Source of the DNA: Stenopsyche tienmushanensis
Lineage: Eukaryota; Arthropoda; Insecta; Trichoptera; Stenopsychidae
Direction: 5' to 3'
Length of the DNA: 64,000 nucleotides
Assembly (NCBI GenBank): GCA_008973525.1
Contig: WACJ01000220.1
Span: 62,001-126,000 of the forward strand
The position numbers were made by a program, and so were the translations under genes. The first letter of the stretch is position 1; each line of letters opens with the position of its first letter. Of this stretch, positions 25,181 to 37,200 are shown piece after piece. The notes under the pieces were generated by a model. It saw nothing but the letters and a program-made list of their open reading frames with translations, was not told the DNA's origin and searched no databases.

Positions 25181-26440
25181 TCTTATAAAACTGACTTTTA
25201 TTAATATTTTTCCGATCATTTAAAAGTTTGACATCTGTTTCGAAATTGCACATTGCTCTTATCATCTTCAGAAAATCTTATTGTCAATCTGATTCTTGTA
25301 AGTCTGTCTGACTTTACTTTCTGGATGACCCTTTTTATTTAGATATTTGGTGATGTCTTATATGCTCTGGTATTTAATACGATATGGGGTTATAGTGGCA
25401 ATAAAAAAACGGACGTAAAAGTACGCATTCTATTTATTTGTCAGAAATTCTTGTACACAGTGTGGACAATAATGGTAATACAGCAATATTGTTTGTATGA
25501 AGGAAAACAAACATGGACCTGGGTTTCGAGGGAGGGGGTACAATTATCACACATATAGAGTATTTTAATTTAACTGTAAAACATTTTTCATTTACAACTA
25601 CGTTCGAAGGTAAATCAAAGAGCAAGTTAAATTTTTAAACCTAGCTAATTTTTAAATCTTTTCCCTTTGGGGAGAAAAGAAAAATCGAGTCCGCTGATGT
25701 TCTTTCAAACAATAATGATTTTTTATGGAATAAACCGAAATAAATCTGCAGCGATATGTACAAATATCGATGGTGTATAGACCAGTTACTAGTGATTTTT
25801 TTTTTAAATGTAAAGGACGTTTTTATAGATACAAAAATATTAATAAGCTTCGATCGCTTTTTGATTTACCCTCTGGTATAAAAATTATATAGACAATGAA
25901 TAACAAAACGTTAACAAACGGTCGACTCATTCTTCCAAACTTCATTCCAGAATATATAGGTCGCTTTTTCGTTACGTTGCTGGGTCACGTTATATATATT
26001 TACAATGTGATTTTCACCAGCAATTCCCAATCTTTTTATTAACTAGAAATTTATCAATCTTAGTTTTACTCGTCGGCAATGTAAGGCGACGACAATCCTC
26101 AATCCCGAATTACTTTTAAACAGTCTTATATGAACATTTATAATGTAAATAATCTCTATAGTCGAATGTCATTATTTCAAGTATTTATACATTTTTTAAT
26201 GCTTTAAATCAGTTTTATTTCTACCACGTATTTTTATTTTTATTTATTCATTAATATAATATTTTCATCATTGAAAACATACACTGTTAATATATTAAAA
26301 TACTTAGTGAGAGTGTCTTATAGAGCCATCGAGAGAAAATATTCTTCTTTCAAAAAATAGCTACATTAGTATAAGTTTAATAAAACAATAAGAAACAATA
26401 AGACATTGCTAATTGTATTATTTATAACGTTAATGTTAAT
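25180..26440. other. No feature recognised
   Basis: AT-rich, no coding or repeat structure that I can support. Confidence 0.35.
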
Positions 26441-26466
26441 GAATGTTAGTCGCCATTTTTTAAACT

Positions 26467-26550
26467 TAGATCACTAATCATTAGTCTCACAGACTACAGA
26501 CTCGTCGTCAGGTAAAATGCAGACAGTACGAAAATATGATTAGTGATCTA
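26467..26550. repeat. Perfect 15-bp inverted repeat
   Basis: tagatcactaatcat at 26467-26481 is mirrored exactly by atgattagtgatcta at 26536-26550 around a 54-bp loop. It may be a tiny MITE. It lies beyond the likely end of the receptor transcript. Confidence 0.7.
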
Positions 26551-26953
26551 GGGTCAAAACATCAATAAATCATGCAATCGAATACATTTATAATTTTTTT
26601 TTTAAATTAATAAAAATTAAAAAAATAAGCGCGTCAATTGTAGGCCAGTATAGGTCAACACGCGTACGACGCATGCTGACATCATAAGAGACGTATGATA
26701 ATTATCGATTATTAAATAAGAATTCATATTCCTATAATTTAATGTACTATTTACATTATTATAATATATTTAATATATATGTATATTTTAGTAATAATAT
26801 ATAATTATATAAATATTTTCTATTTGAAAAAATAATCGATACAAAAGAATCGTCTTCGAAATGGTAACATCAATAATGATAGAAAGGACAAATTTAAACC
26901 GAACCCAAAAATCAAACGTTTGAAACATCAATATTATACTATGAAATATATTC

Positions 26954-27958
26954 TTTATTTAAAAATATCCATAACATCAACACGAAATATAAATAAATAG
27001 CACATCATGGATGGATGGTATATTTTTTTTTTTTTTTTTTTGGGAATAATTCATACGTTTAGACAGTGATCTACATGTTATTTACGTTATGGTTTATGTT
27101 AATAGTTTAGCTTCACAAATATTGTAATAAGAAATGTAATACAATCACAGCGGTCAAATCAAAATGTTCGTCGAAACAGGGTTAAAAAGTCCCAAAGCCG
27201 ATATCGGAACGAAATGGCACGCTTGCATCTCACACTCAATCAGATTGGACTTAAATTTACGCATTTAGTAATTATTAAAATTTGGCGCGAAAAATTCAAT
27301 ATATCTCTGTAGCGCGGGACAAAAACACCTCAATGAGAAATTATTGGCTGTCCATCGAAGAGCGTTGATGTGCGCTTAAATACAGTGCAACGATCGATAT
27401 CGTCAGAGTCCTTCTCTCAAGTTACGCTGGTGTCAGAACCGGAAAGAATGGCTTAATTCATCCAAAAACGCCATGCCGCACATCATACTCATCGGAGGCT
27501 TTACCAAATATGCCAGCCATGCATAGCTACAATTCGATATAGTGAACATCTCCCGCCAGCAATTGATCGCTTATTATGTCTCGAATAGGGTTGAACTTTG
27601 ATGGGTGTACAAAATCTGGGACAGCTTCCAACCCTGTACGTCCGTGAACCGATGAAATCATACCGAGGCGAAAAATGATAAGAGTACTCTTTTAAATTTT
27701 TGCTCTATTATCGACGTCATAACGTTGGCACGGGCAAACCAACAATAATGAGTATACCCTGTGAATTACATAGCCACAAACGTGTATTTTCATTTAACTA
27801 ACAGCTTTGAAAACCCACTTAAATGCAACCTCATGCACTCTCGGGGTTAAATGCTTGGTTCTGCTTATGGGCGAAACCGCAGAATTTACTCCCTGATGAA
27901 TATTCTCTCTAATCAAATTCGAAATTCTTACATCGATCTATTTTTATTGGACTCGCGA
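26954..27958 (-). other. Probable 3' untranslated region and candidate poly(A) signals
   Basis: On the minus strand below the stop codon, AATAAA hexamers occur at 27953-27958 and 26954-26959. The intervening sequence is less AT-rich than the surrounding DNA, which would suit a UTR. No cleavage site can be read directly, and a fragment of the LTR-associated motif lies within it near 27.43 kb. A tract of about 18 T residues is at 27023-27040. Confidence 0.25.
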
Positions 27959-28201
27959 CGATTCGAATGATCCTCGTGTGGCAAACAAAAACAGTCGCGA
28001 CAGGAGGGTCTTCAAATTGGAAAAATCAAACAGAATTTAGTGATGTTTGTAAATCGTCATCGATTAGGGAGAGAATATCGCCGAGTCAATTGATTGCAAG
28101 AAAAATTGTGCCGAACTTTTTTTTTTAAATATGCCTTATTTTCATTGTTTTACAAATAAGTAAGCTGTTCAGTTGACACCGGTGATATAGGCGCGCTCCT
28201 G

Positions 28202-28282
28202 TCAAAAACGTTCAGGATCGAGCTGAAGAGGAGCCTGCCGGAATCGAAAGTCCACCATCGGCTGCATCATCATTAACTGCTG
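28202..28282 (-). CDS. Sidestep-like last coding exon, C-terminus and stop
   Basis: After a ttgtttcag acceptor, 26 codons in the phase left by exon h end at a TGA. They read [16 protein letters not shown] and then [10 protein letters not shown]. The composition is non-random (Met, Gln and Pro rich), and the segment has higher GC than its flanks. The splice acceptor repeats CAG, so the exact join could shift by one glutamine codon. The preceding intron is about 6.3 kb and contains a complete hAT element. A further small exon in that intron cannot be excluded. Confidence 0.65.
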   Translation of the reverse strand, partial: QQLMMMQPMVDFRFRQAPLQLDPERF

Positions 28283-31200
28283 CTGAAACAAATAAATGCA
28301 TTATTTTTTGATTCATAAACACCTACACAATATAATTAGAAATATAGCGTGACCATATGGTAACGTAAAATATTACATCTATATAAGCACTCCAGTTATC
28401 CGTTTTTTATTTGAATACTTAATTATTTGTTGTAATGATTTACGATTTGATTTAAGGATCGATCAAATAATGGACCGTCATTGGAAAGTCTCGCAGTTGA
28501 GGTCTTTCTTTGTTTGAAAGCAAAAATTAATATATTTTTTTACGACGATCATCTGCTTTTTAACTATAATTGATCCAGTCCAGATTAGGGAATCCAATCC
28601 CGAGCTAAAATTTCGATCCCGGGATTTCGGGATCAATTTCAAATTCAATTTAAAAATCACTTGAAGGCCAAAGAATTTTATTTATTTAAGAAAAGTTAAA
28701 AATACAATACAAAAATAAATAAATAAAACACTAAAACAAATTCAAATATTATTTTGAAAGTATGCCCGAAGTAACATTGACATTAAACATTAGTGTTTCG
28801 TCATTTAGTCTGATCTGATTTTGGAAGCCAGACAACTTGCTGCTGAAAATGCACGCCCAGCCTCCACACTCATTGAAGGTATCGTCATCAGATATTTAAA
28901 TGCTAGTTCGAGTTGATGACCACGTGAGCCCCCATTTTCATATGACACCATCAATGTGATTGATAAAATTCCTTTCTGCTGAGACACGGACTAAAACTTG
29001 CAAAATTCCCGATTTCCCGAAAAAATATTTATTTCTGTCGCTGCAGATGAATATTTATATACTATAATACTTTGATGTGATTCGTAATTATATTACGGAA
29101 GAATACAAAAATTCTGAACCCCGTATCTATTATATTTCATATCGATATTCCCATTATTCGTCGAGGTGTAGTAAATACATCACCGGTGGGGAAGGTAAAT
29201 ATAACAATTTGAAAAACATATATGTATACATAGATTAGTCAGTCACTGCCCTTAGGCGTCACCTAAGTTCGCCAATTAATAATTACGCCACTGTTTCCAA
29301 GCGTCCAGATTTCGTCGGGAATGTATCGATTTAGTAGCCTTCATCGTGTTGGTGAGTTGTACGATTTCTGTTAGATAAAAATTTCAATCCCGAAATTTTC
29401 GGGATTACGTTTTCTAGCCCCGGGATTCTTAAGTACCTAAAATGGTCCGGGATCCCGGGATTGGATTCCCTAGTCCAGATCTATTGAATCTGATCTACAA
29501 TGTGTTTTTTAAGAATCGAAAGGCAATTGGAAGGATATGCATTTAGGTTGCATATCATACGAATATATTCTGCATCCACGGTAGGGCATTAATTACAGAT
29601 TCGTGATAAGCCCCACTAAAACACCGTACAACGGACTAAACGAAACCCGGATAATCGAAATACCATTGTAATTTATACGCCTAAATTACCAAATGCCATG
29701 GTCTTGACTAGAATTCGCGCAAGTCAAGATTTATTATCTCCCAGGTGCAATGTTATATTACGGCATGCACACGTTTCTTCGTTCATAATTATTCTCCTGT
29801 ATACATCGAGTCTTACTTTTATAAATCCATTTATCTTGTGATGCAACATTGAAAATATCTAATGAAAGCGCGCCGCGTCCGATGATATTGATTGATCGAA
29901 TCAGATTTATGGTTTTAAACGCAGACGCTAGACATATTTTTTTAAAGCGGTTGGAAGATCGCTAATGGAGTTTGATGAATATTAATGGATGCTAGATATT
30001 ATATTTGAAAATCCACCGTAAATAATATTAATGAACAAATACCGAATCGAGGATACTTCGCAGTCATGACTAGACACATGGATCCATATCCCTTTTGCGG
30101 ATTAAAATCCTATGGAGAAAATCAAATATATTTTTTATGACAAATGCTTTCAATTCGTGCCTCTGTGAATGAATATTTATTTCCATGTCAAGATATTCTT
30201 AGGGTCTTAAAATGTTTATCTGCGAATTCAATGGCTTTTTCAATGGGAGCTCCATGAAAAGCACCATTCATACAAATTTATCATTTCGATCTGCGATTTA
30301 ATTTTTAATATGAGCTCATCGCCTGTCTAGAAAGTCGACTCAATGCGGGCTAATAATTCAAATTCAATAAATCAACCAGATTTTCTATTCATCATTTATG
30401 ATTAATTCCAATACATGATGTAAATTTAATAAGAACGATTGAGTAGAATGTCGACAAATACACCCTAGAGACATTAAAAAGGCCTTTGATTATGTGCAGC
30501 AAAATAAATGCATATTTGGAATACAAGATAAAGGAAAGCAACAGATTTTTTCCCGCAGAATTAACTACGACTATCGGCTTCAGGTCCTTATTATTGTATG
30601 ATACCTGTGGGTGTAAATTGATGATAAACTTCAATTCATAGAACACTGAAGTCTGGTAAGGCTGATGCCTAACACAGCTGCATACCATACGGTGTCACAA
30701 GACGCCATTCTGGTAAAGATTGCCATATTACCTATTAACCAACTCGCCCAAGAGAGACAGACTGTCCAAAAAAGAGCAACAAAGAAGACTATCAGAGAAA
30801 GTACCATGGCGATATGTCAGTCCCGATGGAAAAGGCCCACAAAAAGTCGGTGTATACATCGACTAATCACAGATCTGGTAAAGTGGTACAGAAGAAAACA
30901 CGGTCAGTTGTTTTGCCACCTGACCTCAGTCCCTATCAAGAAGGCCGTGTGCGAAAGACGCAAAGGGCCAATGTAATCGATGCGCCTAGGGAACATATGT
31001 GGCTGTCATCCTAGTGCAATATTTAATTAGTAGTTGGGTAGTAGCTAAGGAGGAGGGGGGTTTTAGTGGGCAAAATTCCAAAACTACCACTAAAAGCCTA
31101 CTGATCTAATCTTACCGCGGCCAAGACGAGCGGTAGGATCCCAAGACTTAATTGGTCCGACTGTTATGGACGATGTCTCAAAAATCAACTGTAGACTTAA

Positions 31201-34200
31201 TTCGAACTAAATTAAATTCATAAGCTCTCCGTTCCGTTTTATATCCAAGCTCCCTTACTATTCTATTCTTGTCTTCGAAGCTTTACATACATCTGAGGAA
31301 TGCTTGATTTATTTGTTTTTGGTCATTACATTCGTCGTAATCGACTTCAATTCTTCTGGAACCATCATTCGATTGATGGATGTCGATGAAATGCACAGAT
31401 CTGTGCGCATGGTATTTACAGGAGACCCAACCCCTAAAGGAGTACTATCCCAGAGCCTGGGACCCCCCTTCCACTTATTCGAAAGAGCACTCTTGTACAT
31501 TGAGCTCGGAGATAGACAGAGACAGAAAGATAACATAGCGCAGTTCGGCAGAGAGAGACGGAGAGCTTCCCCGCATACATCGCACGATTGTATAGATCGC
31601 TAGCCCAAATTTATCGATTAATAATGATTTCGATTTCAAGTGTGTTATTTGTTTGCACAAAGAAATGACTGAATATTTTGTGCTATCGACAGTGTTTGTT
31701 TATTTGATTGCTTTCTGTTCGTGCCGAGTATTTGGCCAATTATCATTTTCTTCTAAAGCAGGAGTAAATGATTTTTTTGTGTATTGTTTATGCAAAAAAA
31801 TGACATTTACAATCGACTCTGCCTCGAATTGAAGATTGTCTTACGCTGATGGGAGCTGACAGAAAGTAATTGATATAAAACGATTATGGCATCAACGACT
31901 TCATCGATTTTAAATTTGCTCACTCCTTCAAAGGTTAAGCAGATTTTCATAGCGATGTACGATTTTACAAAGATCTCTCATCCAAACACGATTGAATCAG
32001 TATGTTATTGATAAATAAATAAAAATAAATTAAGTAAGTCAAAGAGCATCTGTGAACGAGTAGCGAAACTATAATTATTTTGAAATGATATTTAAATTAT
32101 CGTTGTAAATCAGTCATTCATAGATGTCCTTAGTATTAACGATTTCTAAAAGCAGAATCGAGACAATCGATTGGTAATATTAATTTCGATATATAATCCT
32201 TGAATTCCTCTCTTAATACATATATTCGTAGATGTCGTAGATTTAAAACATTTAATATTTGTCATTTATGTCTGGTTCATGGTACACACGAGGGTCATCC
32301 AGAAAGTAAGGTTATAAGGGCTCTTGGGGCCGGGGGATATTTTGTTACGAAGTTGATGCATCCGGCGTGTAAGAGGGATCCTAATGGTCAGTTTGTTTGG
32401 TTTCGTGTATTTGTCGCCCATTTTGTTTAGTCACAGTAAATTCTTCCGATTGAGAGGTCGTCACGCGTTTTCATCACTTTTTTTAGATTGTTTTTTGGAG
32501 ATTTGTATTAAATAGGAATAAGATTTACAGACGTCCATTCATTGGATAATCTGAATAATTGATCTATTTTATTGCTATTTACTTGCATTCATCTGCATAG
32601 GTTGAAATCAGAATTAAAAGTGAGATTTAAACGAACCTGAATGATTTTATTCCGTCCAAGCTTGTTCTTTAGATAGTTCAGTCGAGCCAATTTTAAATAC
32701 TTGAAGATCAAAATGAAGAATACAACCGAGCTTCGGAAAAAGTCAATGTATTTTTATTTGATATTCTCAATTTGCAGGAAGCTTTTCATCATACAAAGGT
32801 TAGCGATGCAAATTTAATTTCGATTCTATCTCCAAAATTTGGGCTCGTTTGTTTGCTCAATATTTATCGATAATATCAGCTAACTATCGGCCTTTAAACT
32901 GAGATCATACAAATATTCCATAATTCAATTTTGTCTTGTAATTATTATTTGATCAGAAATTCGCAATTTTGTTGTCAAAGCGTAATTCTATTAGCAGATC
33001 ACGTCCAAGAATCGCTCCCAGTAATATCATTCTCCAAAATGGAATATTCATAATACGTCCGGAGTTCAAAGGTTTATGTTGAACATTTCAGCGAAGTAAT
33101 TCCTAAGCCCTCGTATTTGATATTCGGAAATAAGAAAAATCAATTAGGTACATGTGTCCTAGGCAAATAATTCCGAGGCAGATGTAATATTGTGGCTTCC
33201 GACCTTTCTGCGAATGTCCTCCTTGCCAAACTACCATTCCCTCCAGCTAACTGTTATTTGGAAACGAAACAACAAACGCCTCTATATTTCAGACACCACT
33301 AAAACTTTTGAGAAGACTGTTTTAACTATTATTATGTTCACAGTGGAAGTTCCCAAAACGTAGTTTTCATACTTGAAGACTTTAACAGTCATTGTTTTTG
33401 GTTGCAACGAAAGAGACTTTCCAAATGTGGCAGCTCGAAAGCTTAATTAAGCTGCTTTCGTTTATATTGGGCCATCTCGTCAATGTTTTCGTTCTTCCTA
33501 ATGTAAAATTTTCAGTAAAATTATCGATAAACTTAAAAAAATCGAGAGTTACACATAAATGTTCGGAATTCACATGAGAACAAAAAGAGCTGTAACTTTT
33601 TCACAATATAATTAATTCAATCAAAATGATCTCTATTAATTTTAAACTTTTGATGAGTATGCACTCACATGTTGAGCGATCCAAAGAAAGTATGCTTGCA
33701 CGTGTGGCGCGCAGTCACATTTAGACTGACGGATTTATGCGACAAAGACACCGAAAATTAGAGCGACCGAATACGTGCCACCAAGCAAAGCTGCGGGGTA
33801 CATTTGAACGATGTTATATTTTATACTTAATGTCATAAAATATTATTTCGAATGTAAAAAAAGAGTGAATATTTCATACACAACTTTTTTTATTGCATTT
33901 AAAAATGGAGCGTCCTTATTGAAAGACCCCATATCATGCCCTTATTTGTCTACCACACAGTAACCGTGTGCTTTTTTCCGACATGATCATAAAACTCTTA
34001 AAACATCACATCCAGATTTCAGCAGGATCAAATCACATTTTGACAAAAGCAAAATGTTATTAATTTATTATAATTTGTACTGTGGTAGTATACCATCCGA
34101 CACTATAATGGCCGATGACACAGCATGTGTGCCATAGCTCGCATAAGCGGGAGATTATTGCTTGTATCAAAATGTGTACCATGCTTCCACCATTATTGTC

Positions 34201-37200
34201 TGATGATACTTAGTTGAAAATATTTTAAACTATTGTGGAGGTCATGGACATGTACGGCGAAGCGTAGATCATAAATTCCACTGCCATGTCATGTGGCACG
34301 AATACCGATTCCTTTGAGCCATGTGAGATTAAGGACCGAGTGGCAGTATACTCGTCGGAAGAGACAGATAGACAAAGATGCTACACATCTGGGTCCGAGC
34401 AATTGGAGGAAAGAGACGCGTTATCTGTGGCCGGGGCATTTTTATAGGGCTATAGGAGCCAGCTTAAGTAAGTAAATTAAGTGGGTCAAAATATCATGTG
34501 CTAAATGCCAACAGAGTTCAAGACGATGCTACAACACATTAAATTAGGAATATTATGTTTTTACCTGATTGTCATTGAGAATCACTTGTCTAGGTGCTGG
34601 AGGAGCTCTTGGCACGCACGCAAGAGGCAGTGGTTGGACACCGTGCACTACATCTGTATAAGCTACGTCCTCTTTCTATGAACAATAAATATGAAATCAA
34701 ATATTAATATTGATTGGAGCAAATTAACAACCGTTATAAATTGACTTGGGGCGGAGCGGGGCAGAAAATTGTTCTCGTTGCGCGTAGCTCGTTTGATCGC
34801 ATTATCACGTTGGGCAAATTATTCATGTCCCGTTCGGAGAGCGGCAAAATAAAAAGGCACTCTCACCCTTTGGCCCCCAACTTGTGACAAGCGTTTAAAG
34901 ACTGGGGAAGTCGCCCTCTCATGGGGCCTTTATAAAACTTAGACCAAGTTTTAAAACATGCATGCAAATAAGAAATGAGCCCTGAATGCTGTGTCCTGAA
35001 GCCTATAAATAAACTGAAAGGCTATGCAGACGAACAGGGAAGTTCAAAACTTTCCAAATAAATAATGAACTTCATATAAAACAATGTTAATATCCTGGGC
35101 TTTCGGATCTGGGCGCGAAGTAAATGCGCCAAGTGATAACAATGCTAATAAATGGACATTTTTAATGACTTTTTGTCAATTTTTCTTAATATCCTGTTAG
35201 GCAAAAATTATAAATAGTCCATGATATTAAAAATAAGTTAAAATACAAATGTATATTGACAAATTTATATATAAAAATTCAATATTTAAAAACCTTACTG
35301 AGGCTTTCCGATACGTTCTCATTTTTGATTGATTGAGTCTGAATTTTTCAATCTGATCTGGAGTTACATCATACGTATTTCATGGATGTAACTACATGAC
35401 AAAACCCCTACTGTCTACCACTACCTACCACCCACTCTTTTCTTATAAATGGATATAAAAAATCCTAGTCTTGGCAGTGGACTCCTTGAGACTGATCTAT
35501 AGGGTTAATATATATTTTTTTGCAATTAAATACAACCATTTGCAAAATTTAAATTTACAAATAGTCCATGCACGCAGAATTAATGAATATATGATGTACG
35601 AGTTGCATTACTGAAAGTAATGGTTGTAAAAGCATGATATATATAATATGTAGTAATATTGGCTCGTAATAAATGGCAAGCCATGGCACATATGTTGTAT
35701 CAATGATTACTATTTTGGCAATATAGTTCTGGTATAATTTCATCTAAATTATTCAAAAAATCAATTAAAACTTACCGTTCTATCACAGGTATATGAATAT
35801 CTAGCCACTGGTAAAAGCTGGGCTGGGGGCTCTCTTGGATGGGGTGTCGTGGGAACTGTGTACATACGTGTTGGTGCACGGTTCAAGTATTCAAAAGCTC
35901 TTTCTTCTTCCGAGTATTCATCATCTCCACCTGTTGAAAAATACAAGTCCAAATTAAAATCGCATACAAAATTAAGGAAATATATTTACAGCACTAGCTG
36001 CGGAACTAAATGAAAAAAATAATAAATTAGAAAAGTTTTAATAAGTTGTCAAACAAGTCTGGAATCCCTTCAATTCGAGCGCCGAGCAATGAAACGACTT
36101 TTAAAGTAAAAAAGATTCAGCCAAAAAAAATTTTGAAACATGGCGAAGTTCAATTTATTCCGCGCTCTCATATCTTTCTGCTCGTTAATAGGGTTGTTGG
36201 GTGTAATAGCCCGAAGTTCGGCCAATCGGAAATAGAATTTTATTAAACGTGTCCTATTTACCGTGAGGGATGATGTCGGGGTTCTTGTCGTCGGCCGTTT
36301 CTGGACTTCGATCTCTTGCTGGGGGCGCGACGCGCATTGCGCGTGCACGTGCTTCTTTGCGGCCAGGCCCACGTGCACGACGCCTAATTTGGGCGGCAAG
36401 TAGAACTATTCCCACAAGGAGGGCAGCACTACCACCGGCGGCAGCGCCGACAACTGGTGTCAATTGCAGTATCCCCGGAAGGTATGCTGTAACAAAAAGC
36501 ATTATCAATAACATAAACATCTATGAAAAAAATCCAGGATAAAGTCGGCGAAAGGATCATGTTTTTCTGCGCCCAAGAGGATTGGTCGACCTCAAGAGCG
36601 AAAACTCTTTGAAGCTCAGAACTGACTTAAGACTGAATTGAAATAACTTAGTCTATCTGCATCTTTTTATACCAATGCTTCTCAAAATGTTCTCGAAGTC
36701 TATCATCCATTGCGAAAATTGCGCATCACTTTTAAGAATTTGGATACCACAAAACTAACGCCATTTGACTGGTACGTGTATTGTGTGCTTTTTTGAGTGG
36801 AACCTTCTCGGAATAATTGTCGCTTCAGGACGCACTTTTCAAATAAGAGAGTTTCCCTTCCGCACCCTGGCGAGACATTTCAAAACTCGACTACCTCAAT
36901 GCGTTGACTAGAGGCCACTTTAACCTTTTGAGGAGCGAGCAAATTTAAAATCGATGAAGTCGTTGATGTCATAATCGCTTTACGCCGATTACTTTCTGTC
37001 AGCTCCTATCAACGTAAGACAATCTTCAATTCGAGGCAGAGTCAATTGTAAATAAACATTTGATAGCATACAAGATAACGTCATTTCTTTACATAAACAA
37101 TGCACAAAAAATCGATTCATTTGCTCCTCCTTTAGAAGGAAATGATAATTGGACAAAGACTCGTTCAACACGCAGAGAAGAACAGCAAGCAGTTAAATAA

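Noticed and set aside
32200..32430. 76-codon plus-strand frame with CHLC and an HPACKRD segment
   Set aside because: The cysteines and histidines do not form a known zinc finger, and its start overlaps a mariner-like terminus; left as unrecognised.
36270..36542. 90-codon plus-strand frame
   Set aside because: It is the antisense shadow of the GC-rich transmembrane exon of the receptor.
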